Assembly: GCA_036971715.1 (NCBI GenBank)
Contig: JAVHJL010000002.1
Span: 404,501-468,500, forward strand
Reading direction: 5' to 3'
Length of the DNA stretch: 64,000 nucleotides
Source of the DNA: Arthrobotrys musiformis
Lineage: Eukaryota > Ascomycota > Orbiliomycetes > Orbiliales > Orbiliaceae
The translations under genes were made by a program, and so were the position numbers. Shown here in pieces: positions 1 through 10,354 of this stretch (its first letter is position 1; the number at the start of each line of letters is the position of its first letter). The notes below the pieces were generated by a model, which ran no database searches, was not told the origin of the DNA, and saw nothing but the letters and a program-made list of their open reading frames with translations.

Positions 1-413
1 TTCCGACTAGTTTCCCCCCTTCAAACTTTCCTACCTCTTTCACAACTTGGACCGAGACAAGATGGATGATGGGGGTTGATCATCCCGTGGAATGGGTATT
101 TATCGACGCCGCGCCTAGGGTGCCGGCCCAGAGTAGTCCAAAGTATGAGCACGGCCGTAAGGGGCCAGGTGGTGGTTTTAATGATACTTCGGAGGTCGTG
201 GCTGTCGAGTCGGCACAGTCCTTAGAATTAGATACCAACTCACAGGGAGAAAAAGATCAGGACACGGAATTATCTGAGCTTGATCAGGGTAATTCTCAAG
301 ATGAAGACGATGTGGTGCGAGGAATCGAGGGTCCGGAACCGGTGCCGGAGCGTACTAGGCAAAAGCGTAGAATAGAAAAGCTAGCCCGTAGGTCCAAGGC
401 TAGACAGGGTTAG
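1..413 (+). CDS. 3' end of a hypothetical protein gene (partial, left edge)
   Basis: The frame ending in the TAG at 411-413 is open all the way back to base 3, so this is most simply the last exon of a gene that enters from the left. An ATG at 66 would give 115 residues, but nothing marks it as the true start. The visible part has no recognisable domain. It is rich in Ser, Glu, Asp and Gln in the middle and turns sharply basic at the end (a PERTRQKRRIEKLARRSKAR tail), which could be a nuclear localisation or nucleic-acid contact segment. Function is unknown. It could also be a fortuitous open frame. Confidence 0.35.
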   Translation, partial: PTSFPPSNFPTSFTTWTETRWMMGVDHPVEWVFIDAAPRVPAQSSPKYEHGRKGPGGGFNDTSEVVAVESAQSLELDTNSQGEKDQDTELSELDQGNSQDEDDVVRGIEGPEPVPERTRQKRRIEKLARRSKARQG

Positions 414-794
414 AGCTTACTCAAAATGGGGCTACACTGGTACTACAAATCTATTGTTTCCGCAGTCTCGATACAAGACAAGTTGATATATATTAAATAT
501 ATTTAAAGAGCGTCACTCAATTCGAAACATTTTCAACCAGTGTTATTGGGTACTATATTTCTAAACCAGGATTCCAGTGAATGAATTTAAACAATAACAT
601 ACTTCCCAAACAGGGTAGCCATCATTTAGATGGATCTTATTTGTACGGTAAATTTATAAACGCCCATCTGGGTACCGCCTAAACTCTCCTGCTCCTTGTC
701 GACGAACGAAGCCAATGGGCGTAAGAATGAAAGACAAAGAAAGATAGAAAACCCTTGAACTCCTATTGATAACCCAATATCCGCTAACTCCACC
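414..794. other. intergenic, convergent 3' ends
   Basis: This stretch lies between the partial + strand gene and the 3' end of the - strand thioredoxin gene. It is TA-rich (for example around 486-510). I see no ORF, RNA gene or repeat in it. Confidence 0.6.
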
Positions 795-1172
795 TTACGC
801 CTGAAGCAAAGCCTGAAGCTTCGGCTTTAACTCTGGAGGATTCAAATCGTCGTGACCCTCAACAACCTTGCCGTTTCTGAAAACCATAATTGTAGGAACG
901 GCGGTGATTTCGTATTCTCTGCCAACATCGACAGCCTTTTCGATGTCGACCTTGACAAAATTGACGTCGGTGAATTCTCCGGCATATTTGGTAAATACCG
1001 GAGCGAAGGCTTTGCAGGGGGGACACCAGGTGGTGTAAAAATCAACCGCGGTAAGCTTGTCTTGATTGATTATCTCATTGAACTCGGCGAGGTTGGCGAC
1101 GTTGGAAGGATGGATTTCATTCTCCGCGGCCTGGTTTTCAACCAGAGTAGGGTGGGCTTCGAGTCCTGCCAT
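795..1172 (-). CDS. thioredoxin with WCPPC active site
   Basis: This encodes a 125-residue single-domain thioredoxin, a dithiol-disulfide oxidoreductase. The start was set at the ATG at 1172 (context AAAATGGC). The frame is open further upstream, but that extension of 78 residues is not thioredoxin-like and has the look of a 5' leader. The core shows the beta strand TAVDFYTTW, the redox pair C50-P-P-C53, the KVDIE strand, the cis-proline P93 in ITAVPT and the closing strand IMVFRNGK. There is no signal peptide, so a cytosolic protein is likely. The oddity is Pro in place of Gly between the two cysteines (WCPPC instead of WCGPC), which in other thioredoxin-fold proteins shifts redox potential. 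About 20 residues precede the fold, slightly more than in minimal thioredoxins. Confidence 0.93.
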   Translation of the reverse strand: MAGLEAHPTLVENQAAENEIHPSNVANLAEFNEIINQDKLTAVDFYTTWCPPCKAFAPVFTKYAGEFTDVNFVKVDIEKAVDVGREYEITAVPTIMVFRNGKVVEGHDDLNPPELKPKLQALLQA

Positions 1173-1915
1173 TTTAGTTTTTTGAGAGAGAGAGGTACTC
1201 GAGGTAGGGTGTATAAGTCTGTAATGACAAAGGGATTGTATAAAGGTATGAATGCCTTGGTGTTCGAACGTTCTTGATATGGTCCCTAGCGTAAGGTTGT
1301 AGTGAACTGATGAAGAAAAGATAACTACGATCGGAGGGCGCCAGTGAGGGTGTTTTATACCCGTATGCGGGGTAAAAGACGGTAAAGCAATGTATGTCTT
1401 CGTCAAGACGCTGACTGAGTTGAGTTGAATCCTTTCTATCCTACATAGGGTAGTCGGACTCGACCTACGCAGAAAGGATCACACAGCCCTTGTACAACGG
1501 TATCCAAAATTCGTCAGCGCGGGATATAACTCCAGCTATATGCGGAATCCATGCACACTAACTATGAGCTCATCGATTGAAGTCAGACCTTGGTCAGAGA
1601 CCCCTGCCAAAAATCCAACAAGACGAATTGCAGCCTGTCGTTGAGCTCGTGGATGATGAGCCTCGTCTCATGTGACTACGTGTATTTTTGTCGCGTTAAA
1701 TACTTCTGTGGAATTCTGGAGCTATCTCTTGTTCAAGTCTCAGGAATAGTCATGGACTCGACGTATGTCACTATATACACGCATACAGGTTACGCAAAAG
1801 AATGTCGCGAGGCCTCGGTGACTCACGCCGAGTGCCTGCACAGCACCTAGGTTGTGTAAACTGTCAACATGATCAAGAGAAAAATAGATTCAACCATCTA
1901 ATACATATTGGGGCC
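1173..1915. other. intergenic region
   Basis: This holds the promoter and 5' leader of the thioredoxin gene and the 3' flank of the next - strand gene. A small + strand ORF at 1590-1850 has no features of a protein and is not called. I see no repeat or RNA gene. Confidence 0.5.
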
Positions 1916-2749
1916 TCAGAGATTCCACCAGCATTCTATCTTACACTTTTCTACAATACAAGACCATGCCGGGAACATTGCCCTCATTACCACCCGAATC
2001 TCATCATCAGGCCTCAGCTCTCTGACAAATTGTCCATTCGCAACATGGCCATTCTTCCAAAATCTTACAATGCCATCCCACTTTGCCTCATCTCTGTATT
2101 GTAAGTCCCTTTCTTGTAATGGAACCTTCTCGATACTCGGTTCATCCACTCTTGAGTCCCAAGTGATCTCATGATCTGTGAACTCGGGTTTAGCGTGGAC
2201 ATTTCTCTGCAGAATCCACGAACCAACTTTATATTTATCGCCATCTTCTTCTCTGCGCTGACCGTATCCGTGGTAATAGTGCCAACAATAGAAACAGCCG
2301 GGATCCTTGCTTTCGTCACCATAATCCTCATAAACTTGATCAGTGGTCTTCCCGTTATAGGGACTCCCTTTCATACTGAGCTTATCTACTAGCGCTGCTA
2401 GCATTGAGTCTGAAATTTCCTCATTGGTTTTATTTCTCCATAGTTCAACTTGGAGCCAGCTCCATCCGGCTTTATATGTGCCATGGCTTTCGGGGTAGCT
2501 ACTACCGCCTTGATCTCTGCTCCTAGTATTGAACACCAGCTTGCTAACTCCTTTTTCGCTCTTTGTCTTTGGGATTGTAGCAGTTAAGTAAACTTGTGAT
2601 TCAAAGCTTCCTGCTATTGCTGTCTCTTCCCGCATGCCAATTGTGGTGTGGTGGACATAAACGGCCATTTTCATAATATCAAGAGCTAACTCTGTTGGAA
2701 GCTTTTTAACCAGGATCGAGATGACCTCTTCGACTTCATCCTCTTTCAT
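1916..2749 (-). CDS. hypothetical fungal protein, 277 aa
   Basis: This is an intronless 277-residue protein with an ATG at 2749. The last 30 residues (GQFVRELRPDDEIRVVMRAM then FPAWSCIVEKCKIECWW) match a C-terminal signature that I know from many uncharacterised fungal proteins, often with ankyrin repeats or in large paralog families, of the form FVxxLRPGDxIxxWxRAxFPGWxNxVexxxIxvyW. The middle holds SWLQVELWR and SWILQRNVHA, both typical of that family. No catalytic motif, signal peptide or membrane segment is visible. Function is unknown, so family membership is recognised by pattern only. Confidence 0.75.
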   Translation of the reverse strand: MKEDEVEEVISILVKKLPTELALDIMKMAVYVHHTTIGMREETAIAGSFESQVYLTATIPKTKSEKGVSKLVFNTRSRDQGGSSYPESHGTYKAGWSWLQVELWRNKTNEEISDSMLAALVDKLSMKGSPYNGKTTDQVYEDYGDESKDPGCFYCWHYYHGYGQRREEDGDKYKVGSWILQRNVHAKPEFTDHEITWDSRVDEPSIEKVPLQERDLQYRDEAKWDGIVRFWKNGHVANGQFVRELRPDDEIRVVMRAMFPAWSCIVEKCKIECWWNL

Positions 2750-3996
2750 TGTTCTAATCCTTTTGCACTAGAGACCCTTTGGCGCGCCGGGCGGACTATG
2801 GATTTTGGTTCTGGATGGTTTTCGACTGGGAGGTTATCCTGAAGAGCAAATTTTTATTTCTTCGGATGGTATAGACGATGCAGTATTCGATAACAAATAT
2901 TCGGCTGGTTATTATTGGAAAAGGCTGTTGATTGTTGTCGTCGTTGCGAGTCTCGAATCCGAATGACCGTTCCGCTCCTCCACAAAGATCATAGATGAGT
3001 GTTAAGTCCAGGGCGGCGTGACCGATTTGTGGAAAAACCTCGGCCTATCAACGACGGCAAGAGCGCAATTATTCTGGCGCTTGCAATCTATGAATGAAGC
3101 CATTTCGGAACCAAAAGCAAAGGGGTCTCAAAAAAAGAGTTCGGATTAGCTATACATTATTCGATGTCTTATATAGACCGCGACTGTCCAAGGTCGACCC
3201 AACCGGCTCTTTGCATGCTTCCGTTCACCAACGGACGGTTTGTCGGGAAAAGCGTGCATTCTGTACGTCTCTGATACACCGCCATGGCGCCACGACACGA
3301 AATACAGTTTTTTTGCATGTATCTGCACAGTGTTTGTGTGACTCCTTCCGCAGTAGAATGTTTCATTTTAGAAGCCCGGCTTGCATAGATTGACTTTATG
3401 ATTTCCCAAGTTAAAAAGGCAACTTCCGCTATTAGATCAGCTTCCTATCGTTTTGGGGGGCCCGTTTTTTGCAGCTGTAGACGCAATTGCAATTATCGAG
3501 CTTCCCGAAAATTAGGTTGCGTTTTTATGCGCCATGTTGCAGATTGCATATGTATACTCTGCGTTGTTGAAATTTAACTGGCAAATTATTAATATTATCG
3601 TCGGCAAACAGTTCCAAGATTAAGGCGGAAAGAGAGCGTTATGATGAAAGAAGTAGGTATTTGATTAAATATAGTATAGTGTGGTTATTCTAGGAACGTG
3701 ATATCATATCGTAGATAGGGAGCTCTTTGGGGGTGGATAGCAGTAGCTAGCTAGCCGGCCGGCCAGCTACGAGGTACCGAATGAAGGAAGAAGTAGTACG
3801 GGACTTGGAACTGTGTTCAGATTTAACAAGTAGATGGGAAACTCGAAGGCAAAAGAATTAGGAACTCCAAAACTCCAATGGAAACTGCAGCAGATGTCTC
3901 AAACCCAGAAGACGTTCTGTCGGTATAAAAAGAAAGGAGAACAGGACAAAAGGGGAAAGAACCCATGCATGTAAACGCCATATTGCGCCTCTAACG
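2750..3996. other. intergenic region with near-palindromic GC core
   Basis: This is the upstream region of the 1916-2749 gene and the 3' flank of the gene at 3997. Overlapping short ORFs on both strands at 3094-3393 look random. A tract at about 3746-3772 combines repeated TAGC units with GGCCGGCC and is close to a palindrome. Nothing else stands out. Confidence 0.4.
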
Positions 3997-5328
3997 TTAA
4001 CACCAGTCCCCGTCAGCAACTACAACCTCAAACGTCAATTCCTTATCTTGGTTCCATATCCTGCTCCTTTCGCTTGAAAATCTATCCGCCATACCCTCTG
4101 GAATATTCTGCGTCGGCTCCCAGGACGGATACCAGATAACCTTTTGTGCCCCTTGCCACTCATTCGACCTTCCAGAGTACCTCGGTTTGTATCTGTGAGT
4201 CTCCTGTAGCACGCTCTGTTCCCGATAGCTCATACATGTAGGTTCCCAGATGACGAGACATAAATCTATTGTGTCTTTGCCTTCTCGTATCCGCCTGAAT
4301 CTACTGACGACCTGTTTTATCGACGAGGCTCCACCGTGTTCTGAGGCAAACGGAGGCTTTGCGTAGTCATCGTCAAATACCGCCAATGATAAAAGAAGAG
4401 AATTGCGCAATTGATTCATCACTGCATAAGGCCTATCCGGCCATTGGTCTCTGAAGATATTGAAAAGGTCCAGGAGGAGCTCGCTCTCACGGCACATACG
4501 TCCTTTGGCATTTTGCTTGATATCGAGGGATGGGAGAGTAACAGAGCTAACCCTCTGAGCCGGGCGGTTACCTTGCGAACCAGCGGGTGTCGTCGGCCGC
4601 CGCTGGAGTCCCTGGAATAATGGCTTAGGGGGCGGTGGAGGCCCATTACGTAGTGTCGTGGAACGGCGGAGTATCGGCGGGGGGCTTAAGGAGTCGCCAC
4701 GAACGCTAGACATACTGAACAGCCTATTGGCTCGAGGCTGGGGTTGGGGAGATTGTAATGGGGATTGCATTGGAGATTTCAATTGGGGCGTTTCGGTCGT
4801 TGAATGTGAGAAAATACTCGTGCTTGCTCTCCGAATACGTCTATCCCGGGATTAGGGAGATTAGGCCGGTTCTACATCACTAATATTCGCTATATCAAAA
4901 CTTTAAGGTGCTTACGGTGGCATTCTATCTTTAGTAGATAGCTTCCCATCCATGATGGGCCCTTTCGGTGGGATATCAAGTTTTACTTTTTTGACTGGTT
5001 CAACCGCCGCGACTCCCTGTGTCTCCCCGGGCGTCGACTTACTCGGAGTCTCCGGTTTGTCGACATCCACTGTCGAATGGGAATCCGATTTGGCTATAGG
5101 GACGGCATCGCCCTCCGGAGCTACGGTCTCCAAAGTCTTTCCCTTGCCTAGCGGATCAGTTGCCGAGCTTGGCCTTGAACCATTTGCTGTAGGTTTCGTC
5201 TCGGTCTCTGGCTCCGTGACGTCTGACTCGGCCTCTTCGTCGATGAATACCAATTCTGGCGCCAGCAGTATCGGCTTTCTTTCAAATTTTGTTTTGAACG
5301 GATTAGTGAAAACTTGAGTTGCGGCCAT
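3997..5328 (-). CDS. hypothetical protein, paralog A of a local pair (two exons)
   Basis: I join exon 1 (5328-4916) and exon 2 (4840-3997) across a 75-nt intron with donor GTAAGC and acceptor ATAG. The exons sum to 1257 nt, 418 residues, in frame. Residues 1 to about 230 are low-complexity and probably disordered: acidic and Ser/Pro/Thr-rich first, then Pro/Arg-rich with repeated QSP. The C-terminal half is globular and matches the product of 6652-7437: ESELLLDLFNIFRDQW, VVSRFRRIREGK, IDLCLVIW, THRYK and WYPSWEPTQNIP. The W..SWEP..N.P signature resembles the end of a chromodomain (TWEP..NL), but the rest of that fold is not evident. Function is unknown. The spliced model is inferred from phase and splice signals. 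Confidence 0.72.
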
Positions 5329-6651
5329 TGTAATCGAGTCGCTGTAAGGAAATTATTATAGGTTCGTTAGCGGTTGTCTTGAGATGCGAGTTTCTGTGTG
5401 ATGTAACTTTTGCCCGCACCCGCCCTCTTATATATCTGGCGATAACTGGGGTGGCGATTCTTCTGCTCAATTGATCAAAAAATAGGGTTGAAAAATAAAA
5501 TAAAATAAAATACCACAAAATCTGAAAAATGAAGGCGAAAGAGACAAAATAACGAAGAAATATCCCGCCGCAGCCTTGGCCCCATCGGTATGCACGGGGG
5601 CCAGCATATACAGCATCGCACTGCGTCGACTGCGCTGTTATAATTCAGACATTACGCCGAACGGCGCTGGCAGGTGAGTTGGGCAATGTGCGTTGTCTCG
5701 TTTTGCACGCAGACACGTGGCGGGGCCACGATCTTTCTCCCCAATTCTTTCCTTCAGCCTGTAGCAGACGGTTGCAGAACGGGCCAGTATCGGATATCAG
5801 TTTGGGGGTTGGTGCAGATGTTTGCATATGCAAGACTGTCACATCGCTGCCGGGACATGTGTGTATTGGTTGTTGGCATGCATTTGATTCCTTCTCGGTT
5901 GGCGGCCGGAGGGGTTCGAAGTCAGGCCAAACCCTTTGCCATGGTTGGGGAGTTTTTCGTTTCGGAACTCACAAGCCTGGTTCCTGCACCCGAAATGGTG
6001 AAGCTAACTCGTTAGCGAGCGAGCGCGCGGGGTGTGCATGTGCGGTGTGAAGTTCGAATAATCTAACGGTCGAATGCAATGATCATGATAGAAATCAAGC
6101 GGTATATATGTAAGTACGGACCGGAGTGATATAGAATTCGGTTCCTGCATTCGAACTAATTCTAATATAACTCTAACTAATGTAATGATAGAGAAACATC
6201 AACGCGTGTGCACATATGTTCGCGCCCTAATAAGTGGAAATGGCAATTGCAAATGGACTCGCGCGCTCGCATGAGGAAGGCTTTCGAAAACGAAACAGGA
6301 GGAGAACCACATAATTAGAATAATGTAGTAAAAATAGGATAAAATGAAATTAAAAGATGAGCACGAAATTATAACACCGACCACCTGGAGAAATCTAGAA
6401 ATTAATGCACTTATATATGGTGATCGAAATTCGGTAATAGTCTAAGAGTGGAGTAATAGTACAGTACTGACGACTCAAGACCTTTCTAAAGAATATGGTA
6501 AACTGAGAAAACGAAAGAGTCCGGCGATGCCTCAGGCGAACGCCAGAACTTCTATCAACTTTTCAAGGACGTAAAATTGGAGATATATGTGAAGCGTGCT
6601 TGGATAGGCCTTGATGGTGATAGAGCAGAGAACGACGAGACTGCACGAGAT
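5329..6651. other. intergenic region between the paralog pair
   Basis: This separates the two related - strand genes. Overlapping ORFs in three frames at 5645-6050 are shadows of a locally stop-poor stretch and carry no domain. The part from 6060 to 6480 is TA-rich. No mobile element ends were found. Confidence 0.45.
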
Positions 6652-7437
6652 TCATGAGTCGAAGGGATGTAGGTCACAGCAGCAATACGGCCCTGCATCA
6701 TAGCTTCCGACATCTATTTCGAAGTTGGGGATATCATCCCCAATCGCCCTTGCGTCTCGTACGTGTGCTGAAAACTCATCCAAACCCTGGAGGTGCCTTG
6801 GAAGATTCTTGGCAGGTTCCCACGATGCGCACCATTTAATTCTCGCAATACTCAACTTCTCGTCGGGACCGCATATTTCCTTTATACGATATCGGTGTGT
6901 ATTGCGGAGGTGTGTCTTCTCCCGTTCGCTGATATACATCTCCTTCCAAAGTACGAGACAGAGATCGACCGGCTTTTTCCCGGGCCTGTGACGGCGAAAC
7001 CTTCCGACAACTCGGTAAATGCTTTTGCCGCCATTGAAATCAGAAGCGTAGTACGCCCTTTGCTCATCCCAGATGGCTATTGTTGTAATTAAAGATGTTT
7101 TTAGGTGCTCCATAGCTGGGTGGGACGTATTCCATTGTTCGCGGAAGCTATCGAGAGTATCCAGCAAGAGGTCGGACTCGGATTTTCCTTTTCCGTTTTG
7201 CTCAATATCTATACCGGGAAGGCTTAGAATCCGCCCATTGTCGATGCTTGGAGCCCTTGGCTGGCGTATGGGCGTCTCGGTTGCGTCACTGCACGCCGGG
7301 CTATAGGGTGGAAGTGAGGTAGTAACGGTTGGAGTGTCGGCGTGTTCTGAAAGAGAGGCATTAAGAGGTCCGTCTTCAGATTCCGCCTGAGGCTCTGAGT
7401 TTTGCATGCTCGTTTCGGGACAATCTTGGTGCCCCAT
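6652..7437 (-). CDS. hypothetical protein, paralog B of a local pair
   Basis: This is a single-exon frame of 261 residues with an ATG at 7437. Residues 1-80 are Ser/Pro/Thr-rich and likely disordered. From about residue 75 it parallels the protein of 3997-5328 block by block: LPGIDIEQNGKGKSESDLLL, SFREQW, VVGRFRRHRPGKKPVDLCLV, THRYRIK and IKWCASWEPAKNLP. It then diverges into a tail rich in Asp and ending with four Cys (YCCCDLH). Compared with its partner it lacks the acidic first exon, unless an unrecognised upstream exon exists. Function is unknown. The shared SWEP block is the best conserved piece and the first place to look for structure. Confidence 0.75.
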   Translation of the reverse strand: MGHQDCPETSMQNSEPQAESEDGPLNASLSEHADTPTVTTSLPPYSPACSDATETPIRQPRAPSIDNGRILSLPGIDIEQNGKGKSESDLLLDTLDSFREQWNTSHPAMEHLKTSLITTIAIWDEQRAYYASDFNGGKSIYRVVGRFRRHRPGKKPVDLCLVLWKEMYISEREKTHLRNTHRYRIKEICGPDEKLSIARIKWCASWEPAKNLPRHLQGLDEFSAHVRDARAIGDDIPNFEIDVGSYDAGPYCCCDLHPFDS

Positions 7438-8899
7438 CAGATCTAAATTTAGGGGCAGATGCTCCTTTACAAGAACTGGACTATTTGGCTTATATAGGTA
7501 AAGAGCTTGTATCGTACCCAGTTCCTAGAGAGCTAGCTTTTGGTAGAAGCTTTGGAGCTGGGGCCCTATAGTGTAGTTTTGGTAGGAAGTATAGCGACCC
7601 CGAAGCCAGAGAGATTATAGCGCAGTGTGATAGGTTTTAGTACTGTGGGTAACCAAGATTTGAGGCGCTGATTAGACAAAACTACAAAACTTTGACTCCT
7701 TGACGGGCAAGTGCACCTTTTGGTGATAGCTTAAAATACTAAGTTTTAGGAAAGCACCTAGCAGGTTGATATGTAATAGATGCTCGTAAGAGTTTTTGGA
7801 ATGGGGTGTATATGTGGTTGCATGCTGCAGTATAGAGGCTCTTCTGCGGTGAAAGAAATTAAAATTTATAGCACGTATTATGATATTAATATAAATTGGT
7901 AAAATCAATGGGATGGAGGTCGCCAGAGCCTTGTTGTGAATCTTGAACGATTACGAAGGTTTGCCCCGGTTCCTATATATAGCTGTTTGAGCAAACATGT
8001 ATAGAGCAAACCTAGTTTCTATATATATCACTAAGCTGAGGTGTAGAGAGATGGATTTAGGATGTGGGAAAGTGTACTTAATTGACGTAAGGGGTTTTCG
8101 GTTTGGGATAGCAGCCTCCCGCCCGGATAACGGCCCGAGCCCTGCGAAACGGGTAGACAAGGCTAGCGTACGTGCGACGCGTACCTACTCTTGGAATCTC
8201 TCGCTCGCGCTCTCTCAACTTAATTGTATCCCATGTAAGTCTATATTAATACTGTTGGGCTTACCGTGCCAGTTGAAGAGTCTGGCGACGTGACGTGACG
8301 ATGTTCGTGTGGTTTCTTTTATCACTAGGCGCACATGCGAGGTGTGCATGCGAGTGCCTATGGACACGCCCCGCATATGACCTATTGTATCGGCCCCATA
8401 TATTGCCGTGGTACGTATTATCATACGTGTATACAGAGGGATGGTTCGTATCTGACCTTACGATATCGCGGTACGATAGCACAAACTTGATGCAAACACG
8501 TCGGGGCCCTGCTGCGCAAAGCTCGCGCCGCACGCCTGTCTGACGCTGTGACACAAAAGTCATTATGCACGATCCTGTTTTTGTGGCAATAAATGTTTCG
8601 GCTTCCAATTTGGAATACTAATAGCCTTCGAATGATCCATTATCTGCTGGCCGGGTTCAATGTTCGGGATTACTACACCTGTTCAAAAAAAAAAAAAAAA
8701 CGGAACTTGTTGTACTTTTTGCGTTGACAAAGAGCCTGCCAAGACCCATCCACTCGTGGTATTCCGAGAATGTTATCGAATACCTTCGGCTTTCTCCTTT
8801 TCTTTTCCCGAGGCGTAAATGTGCAAGTTGGCACTTTGGTGACGAAGCAAAGAAAGACAGAACCAAAATGCTACTTCTGGGCTCCTAGAAATCACTTTC
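7438..8899. other. intergenic region with A16 run
   Basis: This holds divergent promoters for the - strand gene at 6652 and the + strand bZIP gene at 8900. A run of 16 A occupies 8685-8700. Overlapping ORFs at 7951-8866 on both strands show no protein character. No RNA gene was found. Confidence 0.45.
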
Positions 8900-9712
8900 A
8901 TGGCGGTAAGTGTACCTCTTCTCTTTTGTAAACGATCTTTCGATTTCCAAGAATAAATATAACTATTTACTAAACAAATCCTGCCCGCGCCGCGGGATGC
9001 AATCTAGGACAAACCAGCAAAGGCGCGAATCCGCGACAATCAACGTCGTTCCCGTGCAAACAAAAAGGAGTATATAGCCTCCTTGGAGCAAAAAATAGCA
9101 GAATACAATGCGCGGGGGGTTCAGGCAACTATAGAGATGCAAACCGCCGCGAGAGCGGTTGCGCTTGAGAATGAACGGCTGCGAAAACTCCTAGATGAAG
9201 TAGGGGTTTCTCCAGAGAGAGTAAATGCTTATTTACAATCCTTCGCTGGTGTATCTCCAGGATTTCAAAGTCAGATAAAGGAGGAGACTCCTAAGCCTTC
9301 GTCGTGCGAAAAGGGCTCGGGGGCTGCTACGTCTTGCCGGGGTCTATGCGGAAGCTCAAGAAAACCAAGTGACGAGATGGTGTTGCCTCTTCCTCCCCCC
9401 CCTCCTCCTCCACTATCACGACTACAACTACGACTACAACCACAACCACAACCACAACCACCGCCAGTTCAACCACCATCCATGTCTGAACCGGAAGTAC
9501 CCGAGGTTGAAACTAGGGCTGGTATGTGCTCAGAATTCGGCGGGGACCCAACTCTTGAGACACCCTGCGAAGCCGCCGCGAGCATCATACTCCAGATGAA
9601 AGGTCATGGAGACAGGAATATGCTTTACACTAAGTTTGGTTGCAGGAACAGGTCTCTTGGAAGTTGCACAATCAAAAATACAGATCTATTTCGGATTATG
9701 GATGAAGAGTAA
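8900..9712 (+). CDS. bZIP transcription factor (fungal, exon 1 of 6 nt)
   Basis: Exon 1 is only ATG GCG (8900-8905). A 102-nt intron (donor GTAAGT, branch TACTAAAC, acceptor TAG) leads to exon 2 (9008-9712), giving 236 residues. The basic region (ARIRDNQRRSRANKKEYIAS) runs straight into a leucine-zipper-like helix with L/A at heptad spacing, including GVQATIEMQ and ENERLRKLLDEVGV, a block I know from a common fungal bZIP family. A Pro-rich, QPQPQP-containing linker follows, encoded by an ACAACC-type simple repeat near 9421-9465. The C-terminus (CEAAASIILQMKGHGD, then KNTDLFRIMDE) is also conserved in that family. The protein is expected to be nuclear and to bind DNA as a dimer. Its targets are unknown. 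Confidence 0.9.
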
Positions 9713-10354
9713 GAGGAGGGGTGGGCTTTCGCCGAGGCTACCCGAAGCCCACGTTACGTGCATCAACGTGCATATGGAATATCTACAAACAATACAGGAA
9801 GAACTTGGACTCGCAATGACTTGCTTTTGACAGGCCTATCACTATATTAGCCCCAAGCTTACAAAATGCAAACGTATCCTACGTCGCTAGTCGCGCTCGC
9901 CGAAAAAAAAAACGTGTGTGCAGCGGAAAGATTTCCGAGTGAGCACTGTTGCTTGATCGTATTGAATGGATGGCAAAACACACACCATGGATTTCCAAAC
10001 CAAAGCCCCACAAGCTTGCGATCGCTTCAAGAACAAATAAAAATAAACAAACATTCCCTCTTAATCGCTTTCGAGGTGGCCATGAAGGGTTCCCGTGCTG
10101 AGAACCCTGGGACCCGCCATCGCTACAACACGTGTAGTCTATTAATTCTAAACGTTGAATTCGGCGCGGCCCGAAAAATGTTCGAGTTCCTTTGGCGGTC
10201 GGTGAGGGGCATAGCGACAATCGGATACAGCCCCATTCTCTATATACTACCCCTAAAACCCGTAAAATCTCCAAATTTAAACGATTGTACTCACAAGACT
10301 AACATATAAAGTTGTGACAGATATAGCCGGATCATTGGCCGACTGCTCCTAGTG
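9713..10354. other. intergenic, convergent 3' flanks
   Basis: This lies between the bZIP gene and the 3' end of the F-box gene. Overlapping frames on both strands at 9866-10309 are open but lack any recognisable domain and are judged chance ORFs. Nothing else was seen. Confidence 0.5.

Noticed and set aside
795..1406. N-terminally extended thioredoxin (203 codons)
   Set aside because: The extra 78 residues are not thioredoxin-like and show no targeting peptide. The ATG at 1172 has a good context and gives the usual size.
5645..6050. Three overlapping open frames of 65-123 codons
   Set aside because: They overlap in different phases and strands, have no domain, and their composition mirrors the local base composition.
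9866..10309. 147-codon + strand and 131-codon - strand frames on the same DNA
   Set aside because: Both are open only because the stretch is stop-poor. Neither shows a recognisable motif or a good start context.
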